Positions 56,956 to 64,000 of a DNA stretch of 64,000 bases are shown in pieces (the first letter of the stretch is position 1; each line of letters starts with the position of its first letter). The position numbers were made by a program, and so were the translations under genes. Under the pieces are notes generated by a model that worked only from the letters and a program-made list of their open reading frames with translations, was not told the DNA's origin and made no database searches. Source of the DNA: Thermopolyspora flexuosa (lineage in GTDB: Bacteria > Actinomycetota > Actinomycetes > Streptosporangiales > Streptosporangiaceae); the NCBI RefSeq assembly GCF_006716785.1, contig NZ_VFPQ01000001.1, positions 3,162,001 through 3,226,000 on the forward strand, written 5' to 3'.

Positions 56956-58014
56956 TCACGCGTTCGGCATCCACTCGACGTAGAAGATGCCGAGGCCGAG
57001 GGCGACGCAGAGCGCGGAGATCAGCCAGAACCGGACCACGATCGTGGTCTCCGCCCAGCCCGACAGCTCGAAGTGGTGCTGCAGCGGCGCCATGCGGAAC
57101 ACCCGCCTGCCGGTCATCTTGAAGAACCCGACCTGGATGATCACCGAGAGGGTGATGAGCACGCACAGGCCGGCGAGGATGACGAGCAGCAGCTGGGTGC
57201 GGGTGGTCACCGCGAGCCCGGCGAGCACGCCGCCGAGCGCGAGCGAGCCGGTGTCACCCATGAAGATCTTCGCCGGCGGCGCGTTCCACCACAGGAAGCC
57301 GAGGAGCGCGCCGAGCACCGCCGCCGCGACGACGGCGAGGTCGAGCGGGTCGCGCACCCAGTAGCAGCCCTTGCCGAGCATGCTGGTGCAGCTGTTGCGC
57401 AGCTGCCAGTTGCCGATGATCACGTACGCCACGAGCACCAGGCAGGTGGCGCCCGAGGCGAGCCCGTCGAGGCCGTCGGTGAGGTTCACCGCGTTGGAGA
57501 AGCCCACGATCAGGAAGAGCACCCAGATCGTGAAGAACACGATCCCGATCGAGGGGCCGAAGTCGCGGAGGAACGACAGCCGCGGCACCGCGGGCGTCAC
57601 GCCGTACCCGTTGGGGAAGCGGACCACGAGCACGGCGAAGATCGCGCCGACGATGAGCTGGCCGAGCGCCTTGGCGCCGCTGCGCAGGCCGAGGCTGCGC
57701 TGCTTGTAGATCTTGATGAAGTCGTCGACGAAGCCGACGACCGCGAGCCCGGCCATGAGCAGCAGCACGAGCACCGCGGACGCCGTCGGCGGCGTCCAGG
57801 TCGCGAGGTGGGCGGCGGCGAAGCCGAGGATCGCGGCGAGCACGAACACGGTGCCGCCCATCGTGGGGGTGCCGCGCTTGTCGTGGTGGCCGCTCGGCCC
57901 CTCCTCGCGGATGTTCTGGCCGATGCCGCGGCGGGAGAAGATGCGGATCGCGAGCGGCGTGCCGATGATCGACAGGATGAGCGCGACCGCGCCGGCGATG
58001 AGGATGTCCCTCAA
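56956..58014 (-). CDS. mraY: Phospho-N-acetylmuramoyl-pentapeptide transferase MraY
   Basis: MraY transfers phospho-MurNAc-pentapeptide to undecaprenyl phosphate, forming lipid I. The 352-residue protein has ten membrane segments and the catalytic aspartates in [25 protein letters not shown] and [10 protein letters not shown]; the HHFE motif (APLQHHFEL) near the end is intact. It apparently starts with TTG at 58014, overlapping the murF stop by 4 bp (TTGA); no ATG or GTG fits better. Confidence 0.95.
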   Translation of the reverse strand: MRDILIAGAVALILSIIGTPLAIRIFSRRGIGQNIREEGPSGHHDKRGTPTMGGTVFVLAAILGFAAAHLATWTPPTASAVLVLLLMAGLAVVGFVDDFIKIYKQRSLGLRSGAKALGQLIVGAIFAVLVVRFPNGYGVTPAVPRLSFLRDFGPSIGIVFFTIWVLFLIVGFSNAVNLTDGLDGLASGATCLVLVAYVIIGNWQLRNSCTSMLGKGCYWVRDPLDLAVVAAAVLGALLGFLWWNAPPAKIFMGDTGSLALGGVLAGLAVTTRTQLLLVILAGLCVLITLSVIIQVGFFKMTGRRVFRMAPLQHHFELSGWAETTIVVRFWLISALCVALGLGIFYVEWMPNA

Positions 58015-59477
58015 CGCGGGTCACCCCCACCCGGCCCTTCGGCATGGCCCTGGGCGAACCTCTCGGCGAGCACCAGCGCCTCGGCGACCCGCTCCAGACC
58101 TGCCGCGCGCGGCCCCTTGACGAGCACCACGTCGCCGGGCGCGAGCCGCCGCAGCACCTCCCGCGCCGCGGCGCCGGCGTCCGGTACGTGGAGCACCTCC
58201 CGGGTGGTGCCCGGTGGCCCGGCGTCGGGGGGCGCGACCACGGCGGTGCGGATGCCGCCCGCGCCGGAGAGCACCGGCTCGGCGTTCTCCCCCACCACGG
58301 CGAGCAGCTCCAGCCCGGCCTCGTTCGCGATGCGGCCGATCTCCTCGTTGAGCCGCGGCCCGTCGTCGCCGAGCTCGCGCAGCGCGGCGATCACGGCGAA
58401 CCGGCGCCGGTGGCGCCCGATCACCGACAGCGTCTCGAAGGCGGCCCGCATCGAGTCCGGGTTGGCGTTGTACGCGTCGTTGATGATCGTGACCCCGTCG
58501 GCGCGGTCCTGCACCTCCATGCGCCAGCGGCTGCTCGGCTCGGCCGCGGACAGCTCCTCGGCGATCGTCGCCACCGGCAGCCCGAGCTCGTAGGCGACCG
58601 CGGCGGCGGCGAGCGCGTTGCTCACGGTGTGCCGGCCGTACAGGCGCAGCCGTACCGGGGCGGCGCCCGACGGGGTGCGCAGCGTGAAGGCGGCGCGGCC
58701 GCGCTCGTCGAGCGTCTCGTCCTCGGCGCGGATGTCGGCGGACGCCGAGCGGCCGAACCACAGCACCCGGGCCCGGGTACGGCCCGCCATCTCGCGCACC
58801 CGCGGGTCGTCGGCGTTGAGCACGGCGACGCCGTCCTCGCCGAGCGCCTCGACGAGCTCGCCCTTGGCCCGGGCGATCGCGTCCTTGCCGCCGAACACGC
58901 CGAGGTGGGCGGTGCCGACGTTGAGCACCACGCCGATGTGCGGCGGCGCGATCCGCGCCAGGTGGGCGATGTGGCCCACCTCGCGGGCGCTCAGCTCCAG
59001 CACGAGGAAGCGGGTGCTTGCGTCGGCCCGCAGCACGGTGAGCGGGTGGCCGATCTCGTTGTTGTACGAGCCCACCGGGGCGACCGTCGGGCCGATGCGG
59101 GCGGTGAGCCGGGCGAGCAGGTCCTTGGTGGTGGTCTTGCCCGCCGACCCGGTGACGCCGATCACGGTCGTCTCCTTCAGCTCGGCCACCACCGCCGCGG
59201 CGAGGGCGCCGAGCGCGGCGACCGGGTCACCGACGATCACGGCGGGCGCCTCGACCGGGCGGGCCGCGAGCACCGCGACGGCGCCCGCCTCGCAGGCCTG
59301 GGCGGCGAAGTCGTGCCCGTCCACCCTCTGGCCCTTGAGCGCCACGAACAACGACCCCGGCTCCGCCTCCCGTGAGTCGATCACCACGGGGCCGCGCACC
59401 TCGGCGTGGGGGTCGGCGATGCCCGTGAGCGCGCCGCCGGTGATCTCGGCGATCCGCCCCAACGGCAAGGGGATCAT
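58011..59477 (-). CDS. murF: UDP-MurNAc-tripeptide--D-alanyl-D-alanine ligase
   Basis: MurF adds D-Ala-D-Ala, completing the UDP-MurNAc-pentapeptide. The 488-residue ligase shows [16 protein letters not shown], the ATP loop [27 protein letters not shown] (MurF-specific), [26 protein letters not shown] and [15 protein letters not shown] 59477, 35 bases after murE. Its stop overlaps the mraY start. Confidence 0.96.
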   Translation of the reverse strand: MIPLPLGRIAEITGGALTGIADPHAEVRGPVVIDSREAEPGSLFVALKGQRVDGHDFAAQACEAGAVAVLAARPVEAPAVIVGDPVAALGALAAAVVAELKETTVIGVTGSAGKTTTKDLLARLTARIGPTVAPVGSYNNEIGHPLTVLRADASTRFLVLELSAREVGHIAHLARIAPPHIGVVLNVGTAHLGVFGGKDAIARAKGELVEALGEDGVAVLNADDPRVREMAGRTRARVLWFGRSASADIRAEDETLDERGRAAFTLRTPSGAAPVRLRLYGRHTVSNALAAAAVAYELGLPVATIAEELSAAEPSSRWRMEVQDRADGVTIINDAYNANPDSMRAAFETLSVIGRHRRRFAVIAALRELGDDGPRLNEEIGRIANEAGLELLAVVGENAEPVLSGAGGIRTAVVAPPDAGPPGTTREVLHVPDAGAAAREVLRRLAPGDVVLVKGPRAAGLERVAEALVLAERFAQGHAEGPGGGDPR

Positions 59478-59512
59478 GAGTCTTCCCTACTCTCCATATG
59501 TCTGCTCCGGGC

Positions 59513-61117
59513 TCATCCGGCCGGAAGTGGCTCCGGACCGCGCCCCGTCCCGGCTTGGCGGCGCCGGGCGATCGCGGCGGCGACGGCCTCGCGATCGTCG
59601 AAGGGCAGGATCTCGCCGCCGACGTACTGGCCCTGCTCGTGGCCCTTGCCCGCCACCACGACCACGTCGCCGGGGCGGGCGCGTGCGATCGCCAGTTCGA
59701 TGGCCTGCGCGCGGTCCGGCTCTATGATCACATGTGCGCGTTCCTGCCGGGGCACGCGCACGGCCCCGTCGAGCATCTCCGCGAGGATGCGCAGGGGGTC
59801 CTCGCTGCGCGGATTGTCGCTGGTGAAGATCGCGACATCGGCGAGCCGGGCGGCCGCCTCGCCCATCATCGGGCGTTTCGCCCGGTCGCGGTCGCCGCCG
59901 CAGCCGAGCACGACGGTGAGCCGGTTCGCGGTGACCTCGCGCAGCGAGCGGAGCACCGACTCCACCGCGGCGGGCTTGTGCGAGTAGTCGACGATCGCCT
60001 GGAAGTCGCCGTCGGTGGGGACGCGCTCCATGCGGCCGGGCACGCCGCGCAGCGTGGCCACGCCGTGCACCGCGGTCTGCAGCGGCAGCCCCGCCTCCAC
60101 CAGCGCGACGATCGCCCCAAGGGCGTTGGCGACGTTGAACGGGCCGGGCAGCGCGACGGTCGCGTCCGCCTCCACCCCGCCCGGGCCGACCACCCGGAAC
60201 GTGCTGCCGTCCGCGCCGAGCCGTACGTCGGCGGCGCGCCAGTCGGCCTCGGCCGCGCCCTGCGCGGAGAACGTGGTGAGCGGGATCTTGGCGATGCCGG
60301 TGAGCTCCCGGCCCCGGTCGTCGTCGACGTTGACCACCCCGACCCGGCTCATCTCGGGGGTGAACAGCCGGGCCTTGGTGGCGAAGTACTCGTCCATGTC
60401 GCGGTGGAAGTCGAGGTGGTCCTGCGACAGGTTGGTGAACAGCGCCACATCGTAGACCACCCCGCCGACCCGGCCGAGCGCGAGCGCGTGGCTGGAGACC
60501 TCCATCGCGGCGGCGGTGACGCCGCGCTCGCGCATGAGCGCGAACAGGCCGTGCAGGTCGCTCGCCTCGGGCGTGGTGAGCGAGGCCGCGAACCGCTCCT
60601 CGCCGACCCGGATCTCCACCCCGCCGACCAGGCCGGTGCGGTGCCCGGCGGCGCGCAGCGCGGCCTCCAGCAGGTAGGTGGTGGTGGTCTTGCCCGCGGT
60701 GCCGGTCACGCCGATCAGCAGCAGCGACCCGGCCGGGTCGCCGTACACCCACGCCGCGACCCGGCCGAGCACGGCCCGCGGGTCCGGCACCACGAGCACC
60801 GGCACGCCGGTGCGCGCGGCGGCCTCGCGGCCGTCCGGGTCGGTGAGGATGGCGACGGCGCCCGCGGCCACCGCCTGGCCGGAGAACCAGGCGCCGTGCG
60901 CGCTGCGGCCGGGCAGGCCGACGTACAGGTCGCCGGGCCGTACCCGGCGCGAGTCGATGCAGACGCCGGTCACGGCGGCGAGCGGCGCCCGGTCCGAGCC
61001 GGCGGGCGCACCGAGCAGGTTCGCCAGGCCCGACAGCGGCCGGGGCGGGTTCGTCGCGGGTCGCATCATGGTCGACGGGGGACGCACGGGCGAGAGCGTA
61101 CCGCTCCGCGTCGTCAT
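59513..61117 (-). CDS. murE: UDP-MurNAc-L-alanyl-D-glutamate--2,6-diaminopimelate ligase
   Basis: MurE adds the third stem residue. The 534-residue ligase has VTGVCIDSRRVRPGDLYVGL, ATP loop GVTGTAGKTTTTYLL, EVSSHALALGRV and GVVNVDDDRG. The selectivity motif DNPRSEDP (about residue 431) indicates meso-diaminopimelate, not lysine. The ATG at 61117 overlaps the ftsI stop (ATGA), which supports the long N-terminal extension of about 25 Pro/Arg-rich residues. Confidence 0.96.
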   Translation of the reverse strand: MTTRSGTLSPVRPPSTMMRPATNPPRPLSGLANLLGAPAGSDRAPLAAVTGVCIDSRRVRPGDLYVGLPGRSAHGAWFSGQAVAAGAVAILTDPDGREAAARTGVPVLVVPDPRAVLGRVAAWVYGDPAGSLLLIGVTGTAGKTTTTYLLEAALRAAGHRTGLVGGVEIRVGEERFAASLTTPEASDLHGLFALMRERGVTAAAMEVSSHALALGRVGGVVYDVALFTNLSQDHLDFHRDMDEYFATKARLFTPEMSRVGVVNVDDDRGRELTGIAKIPLTTFSAQGAAEADWRAADVRLGADGSTFRVVGPGGVEADATVALPGPFNVANALGAIVALVEAGLPLQTAVHGVATLRGVPGRMERVPTDGDFQAIVDYSHKPAAVESVLRSLREVTANRLTVVLGCGGDRDRAKRPMMGEAAARLADVAIFTSDNPRSEDPLRILAEMLDGAVRVPRQERAHVIIEPDRAQAIELAIARARPGDVVVVAGKGHEQGQYVGGEILPFDDREAVAAAIARRRQAGTGRGPEPLPAG

Positions 61118-63285
61118 TCGGCGTGAAGGCGCATCGGAGGCGGCGTGGTTCCGGTCGGCGGGATCTTCTGGGTCTTCAGCGCGAACGTCATGACATTCTT
61201 GAACACCGGGGCGGCGATCTGGCCCCCGTGGTAGTTGTCCCGGTCCTTGGGGTCCTGTATGACGGCGAGCACCACCAGGCGCGGCGCGTCCGCGGGCGCG
61301 AACCCGACGAAGGTGGCCGTGTAGCCGCAGTAGCCCCGGCAGCTCTCGTCGTACCGCTGCGCGGTGCCGGTCTTGCCCGCCACGCGGTAGCCGTCGATGT
61401 GGGCGAGCTTACCGGTTCCGCCCTCGCCCACGGCGGCCTCGAGCATGAGCGCGAGGTCCTTGGCGGTGCGCTCGCTGATCACCCGGGTGCGCCTGCCGGG
61501 CGCGGCGGGCGTGAAGTCCTTGCCCTTGCCGGTGCCCGCGACGATCCGCGGGGTGACCCGCACGCCGCCGTTGGCGATCGTCTGGTACACGCTCGCCATC
61601 TGCAGCGCGGTCACCGCCAGGCCCTGGCCGAACGCGACCGTGCAGCGCTGGCTGCCCGACCAGGTGTCCCACTTCGGCAGCAGCCCGGCCTCCTCGCCGG
61701 GGAAGCCGCCGCCGGTCCTGGCGCCGAACCCGAACGCGCGCAGCGCGTCGTACAGGGCGCGGTCGCCGATCCGGTTCGCGACCATGATCGTGCCCACGTT
61801 GCTCGACCGGGCGAGCACCCCGGTGAAGGTGTACGGCCGGACCGGGTGGTGCTCGGCGTCCTCGATGACGCGGTCGGCGCAGCGGATGCGGTCGGCGACC
61901 CGCAGGACGGTCTCCGGGCGCACCGCCCCCGCCTCGAGCGCGGCCGCGGCGGTGATCACCTTGCCGGTGCTGCCCGGCTCGAACACCTCGCTCACCGCCC
62001 GGTTGACGTGGTTGCGGACGGGCTCGTCCCGCCAGCGGCTCAGGTTGAGCTCCGGGGCGTTCGCCATGGCGAGCACGTCGCCGGTGCGCACGTCCATCAC
62101 GATCACGCTGCCGCTGCGGGCGCCGGTCGCGGCCACCTGGTCGGCGATCGCCTTCTGCGCCGCCCACTGGATGTCGTGGTCGATGGTGAGGCGGACGTCG
62201 CGCCCGTCCACCGGCGGCTGCTGCGAGCTGCGGGTGGTGGGGATGCGCAGGCCGTTCGCGCCGACCTCGACGCTCTGCCGGCCGTCCCGGCCGCGGAGCA
62301 CCTCGTCGTAGGCGGCCTCGATGCCGGACAGGCCCTTGCCGTCGTCGCCGACGAAGCCCATGAGGCTGCCGGCGAGGTCGTCGCCCGGGTAGAGGCGGCT
62401 GTAGCGGGGCTTGGCGCCCACGCCCGCGAAGCCGCGGCCGAGGATGCGCTTGGCCACGTCGGGGGCGGCGTCGCGGGCGACGACGAGGTAGCGCCTGTCG
62501 GTCTGGGCGAGCTTGTCGTCGATCTCCTTGCGGGGTTTGCCGAGCTCCTTGGCGAGGGTCTCGGCGACCTCGGCGCGGCGGGCCGGGTCGACGGCGGCCG
62601 GGTCGACGTAGATCTCGCGGGCCTCGGTGGTCATGGCGAGCGGGCGCCCCTTGACGTCGGTGATCGTGCCGCGGCGGGCGGGCAGCCGCTCCGGCTGCAC
62701 CCGCTGCTGGGCGGCCTTCGCCTCGTAGACCTTGGAGTCGAGGCCCTGGAGCTGGACGAGCCGCCCGGCGAACAGCGACAGCACGACCGCCATGCCGACC
62801 AGCCCGATGTTGATCCGGCGGGCGGGGTTGCCGAGCCGCACGATCGCCGGCGGGCGCGGCGGCGGGCCCTGCGGCGGCCGGGGCGCGCCGGGCCCTCCGT
62901 TCCCCCGGGGACGGCGCGGAGCGCCCGCGTCACGGGCGCCGTCACGCGGGTCGCGCCCGGGCCGCGGGGCACGCCGGGTCCGGTCGGCGCGCGGCGCGCC
63001 GGAGGCACCGTCGGGCCCGCCCGCGCGCGGCTCGCGCTGGGCCGCACCCCGGGTTCGGTCGCGGGGCACACGGGGCACGCCACGGCGCGCGCGGTCGTCG
63101 CCGCGCGGGCGGGCGGCGCCGTCCGGCCCGGCCGTACCGTCCGGGCGTCCCGGGACGCCGTCGGGGCGGCGCGGCCGCCGTACCGGGCCGTGCGGGTCAC
63201 GCCGGCCCGCCCCGGGGCCGCCCGGGCCCCGGCGCCCGCCGGTGCCACGGCCGGGTCCCGCGCCACGGCCGTCGCCGTCTCTCAC
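61114..63285 (-). CDS. ftsI: Septal class B penicillin-binding protein FtsI (PBP3)
   Basis: Transpeptidase that cross-links septal peptidoglycan with FtsW. Domains: an unusually long cytoplasmic tail of about 150 Arg/Gly/Pro residues, one membrane segment (about 157-178, IGLVGMAVVLSLFAGRLVQL), the pedestal domain (RRGTITDVKGRPLA) and the transpeptidase with SxxK in FEPGSTGKV (about 436), SxN in ARSSNVG (about 492) and KTGTAQRYD (about 637). GTG 63285 follows GGAGG at eight bases, so the tail is genuinely translated. Two cysteines (RGYCGY, ESCRG) lie close together near the C-terminus. Confidence 0.95.
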   Translation of the reverse strand: MRDGDGRGAGPGRGTGGRRGPGGPGAGRRDPHGPVRRPRRPDGVPGRPDGTAGPDGAARPRGDDRARRGVPRVPRDRTRGAAQREPRAGGPDGASGAPRADRTRRAPRPGRDPRDGARDAGAPRRPRGNGGPGAPRPPQGPPPRPPAIVRLGNPARRINIGLVGMAVVLSLFAGRLVQLQGLDSKVYEAKAAQQRVQPERLPARRGTITDVKGRPLAMTTEAREIYVDPAAVDPARRAEVAETLAKELGKPRKEIDDKLAQTDRRYLVVARDAAPDVAKRILGRGFAGVGAKPRYSRLYPGDDLAGSLMGFVGDDGKGLSGIEAAYDEVLRGRDGRQSVEVGANGLRIPTTRSSQQPPVDGRDVRLTIDHDIQWAAQKAIADQVAATGARSGSVIVMDVRTGDVLAMANAPELNLSRWRDEPVRNHVNRAVSEVFEPGSTGKVITAAAALEAGAVRPETVLRVADRIRCADRVIEDAEHHPVRPYTFTGVLARSSNVGTIMVANRIGDRALYDALRAFGFGARTGGGFPGEEAGLLPKWDTWSGSQRCTVAFGQGLAVTALQMASVYQTIANGGVRVTPRIVAGTGKGKDFTPAAPGRRTRVISERTAKDLALMLEAAVGEGGTGKLAHIDGYRVAGKTGTAQRYDESCRGYCGYTATFVGFAPADAPRLVVLAVIQDPKDRDNYHGGQIAAPVFKNVMTFALKTQKIPPTGTTPPPMRLHAE

Positions 63286-63297
63286 CGGGCAGGCCTC

Positions 63298-63915
63298 CTA
63301 GCGGGACGGCGCCGGGGTGATGAACTCGGGCGCCGAGTCGTCCGGGTACACCCCGTACCTGCGCGCCTCCCGGTCGAGGTTGGCCGCGCTCTCCAGCCGG
63401 GCGTTGGCGTTCCGCGTGCGCTCCTGCTGTTCCGCGATCCGGCGGTTCTCCTCGCGCAGCTCGCTCGCCCGGAACGACTCCTGCGCGAGCACGATGTTGA
63501 GCAGCAGCAGGCTGATCAGGCCGCCGCAGAGCAGGCCGACCAGCAGCAGCACGAACGGCGCGCGCGGCGGGCGGGTGCGGCCGACGGAGCGGGGCCGGTC
63601 GGGGCGTGCGGCCGCCGCGGGCGCGGCCGTGCCGCGACCGGGGCGCGGCGCCGGTGCGCGCCGCGGGCGGGCCTGGTCCGGGCGCGGCCGCGCCGGGGCC
63701 TCCCGTACGGCGCGCTCCCCCGCCCGGGTACGCGCCCGTGCGGCCGCGGCCGTGCTCCGTGCCGCCGCCTGGCGGGCACGCCGCGCCGCCGGGGCGCCGG
63801 TCGCCGTGGCGCGCCGGTCCCGGCGGGCCGCCTCGCCCGCGACCTGCGCGCCGCGCTCGAGCAGGGGCGTCCGCCGGGTGGCGGTGCCGCGCCTGACCTC
63901 GCTGTCCGTCTTCAT
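63298..63915 (-). CDS. ftsL: FtsL-like septum formation protein
   Basis: A 205-residue bitopic protein with a ~120-residue Ala/Arg-rich basic cytoplasmic tail, one membrane segment (about 121-143, FVLLLVGLLCGGLISLLLLN) and a coiled coil (about 150-185, SFRASELREENRRIAEQQERT) followed by ANLDREARRYGVYPDD, the DivIC/FtsL ending. Located between rsmH and ftsI exactly where FtsL belongs. ATG 63915 overlaps the rsmH stop by 4 bp. It would bind FtsQ and activate FtsWI. Confidence 0.85.
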   Translation of the reverse strand: MKTDSEVRRGTATRRTPLLERGAQVAGEAARRDRRATATGAPAARRARQAAARSTAAAARARTRAGERAVREAPARPRPDQARPRRAPAPRPGRGTAAPAAAARPDRPRSVGRTRPPRAPFVLLLVGLLCGGLISLLLLNIVLAQESFRASELREENRRIAEQQERTRNANARLESAANLDREARRYGVYPDDSAPEFITPAPSR

Positions 63916-64000
63916 CCTTGGCGGATCCTTTCTGCCGCCCGCAACCGGGCCGAGGCGGACCGCGGGTTGCGGGTCACCTCTTCGTCGGTGGGAAGCTCGG
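63912..64000 (-). CDS. rsmH: 16S rRNA (cytosine-1402-N4)-methyltransferase, partial (3' end)
   Basis: Only the last 28 codons are in the window, the gene entering from the right edge. They read ...ELPTDEEVTRNPRSASARLR then AAERIRQG, the typical RsmH C-terminus (RNPRSxSARLRAAERI). Its stop overlaps the ftsL start by 4 bp. The position at the head of the division and cell wall cluster also fits RsmH (MraW). Confidence 0.85.
   Translation of the reverse strand, partial: ELPTDEEVTRNPRSASARLRAAERIRQG

Overview
The window is chromosomal DNA of a high-GC Gram-positive actinomycete. Very high GC, many GTG starts, 4-bp ATGA/GTGA gene overlaps, a DivIVA/SepF/YggT division block, a bifunctional PriA replacing HisA and a TIGR02234 tryptophan-associated membrane protein all point there. 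Gene content and order resemble Streptomyces and, more closely by impression, Streptosporangiales; genus cannot be settled by eye. Almost everything is core metabolism, cell-wall synthesis and division. I saw no prophage, insertion sequence, CRISPR array, rRNA or tRNA gene.

1-9.5 kb (all minus strand; transcription runs from high to low coordinates): hisI, a Trp-associated membrane protein, two small membrane proteins (DUF4190, DUF2752), trpC-trpB-trpA, a MauE/DsbA-like redox pair, lgt, and two tandem paralogous single-pass membrane proteins, the last cut by the window edge. 9.5-16.1 kb: a heterodimeric ABC exporter (minus), then on the plus strand a TIGR03085 protein, a DUF6286 + AmaP membrane pair and a 54-residue membrane peptide. 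16.4-24.1 kb (minus): the his operon hisD-hisC-hisB-small membrane protein-hisH-priA-hisF, then a membrane acyltransferase and an LppU-like protein. 24.3-28.6 kb: YbaK deacylase, amidase, DUF2567 protein and murA. 28.6-33.6 kb (minus): dnaE and a chorismate mutase fused to what looks like a dead DAHP-synthase domain, preceded by an attenuator-like leader. 33.7-38 kb (plus): a transmembrane Ser/Thr kinase and azlCD. 38-40 kb (minus): RluA-family pseudouridine synthase, TraR/DksA zinc-finger protein, DUF167 protein. 40.1-43.6 kb (plus): ileS under a translational T-box. 44-64 kb (minus): the division and cell wall cluster read as rsmH-ftsL-ftsI-murE-murF-mraY-murD-ftsW-murG-murC-ftsQ, a hairpin, then ftsZ (own promoter)-yggS-sepF-yggT-divIVA and a long disordered membrane protein.

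Functionally, murE/F/D/C, mraY and murG make lipid II from the murA product; ftsW/ftsI polymerise and cross-link it at the septum placed by ftsZ/sepF/ftsQ/ftsL; divIVA directs polar growth. The his and trp genes share PriA, since no trpF is present here. The most unusual items are the pseudo-DAHP synthase/chorismate mutase fusion with its leader peptide, the T-box whose alternative pairings can be read directly, a MurA with Asp in place of the catalytic Cys, a run of leaderless promoters, and a 30-bp tandem repeat inside the cell-wall operon.
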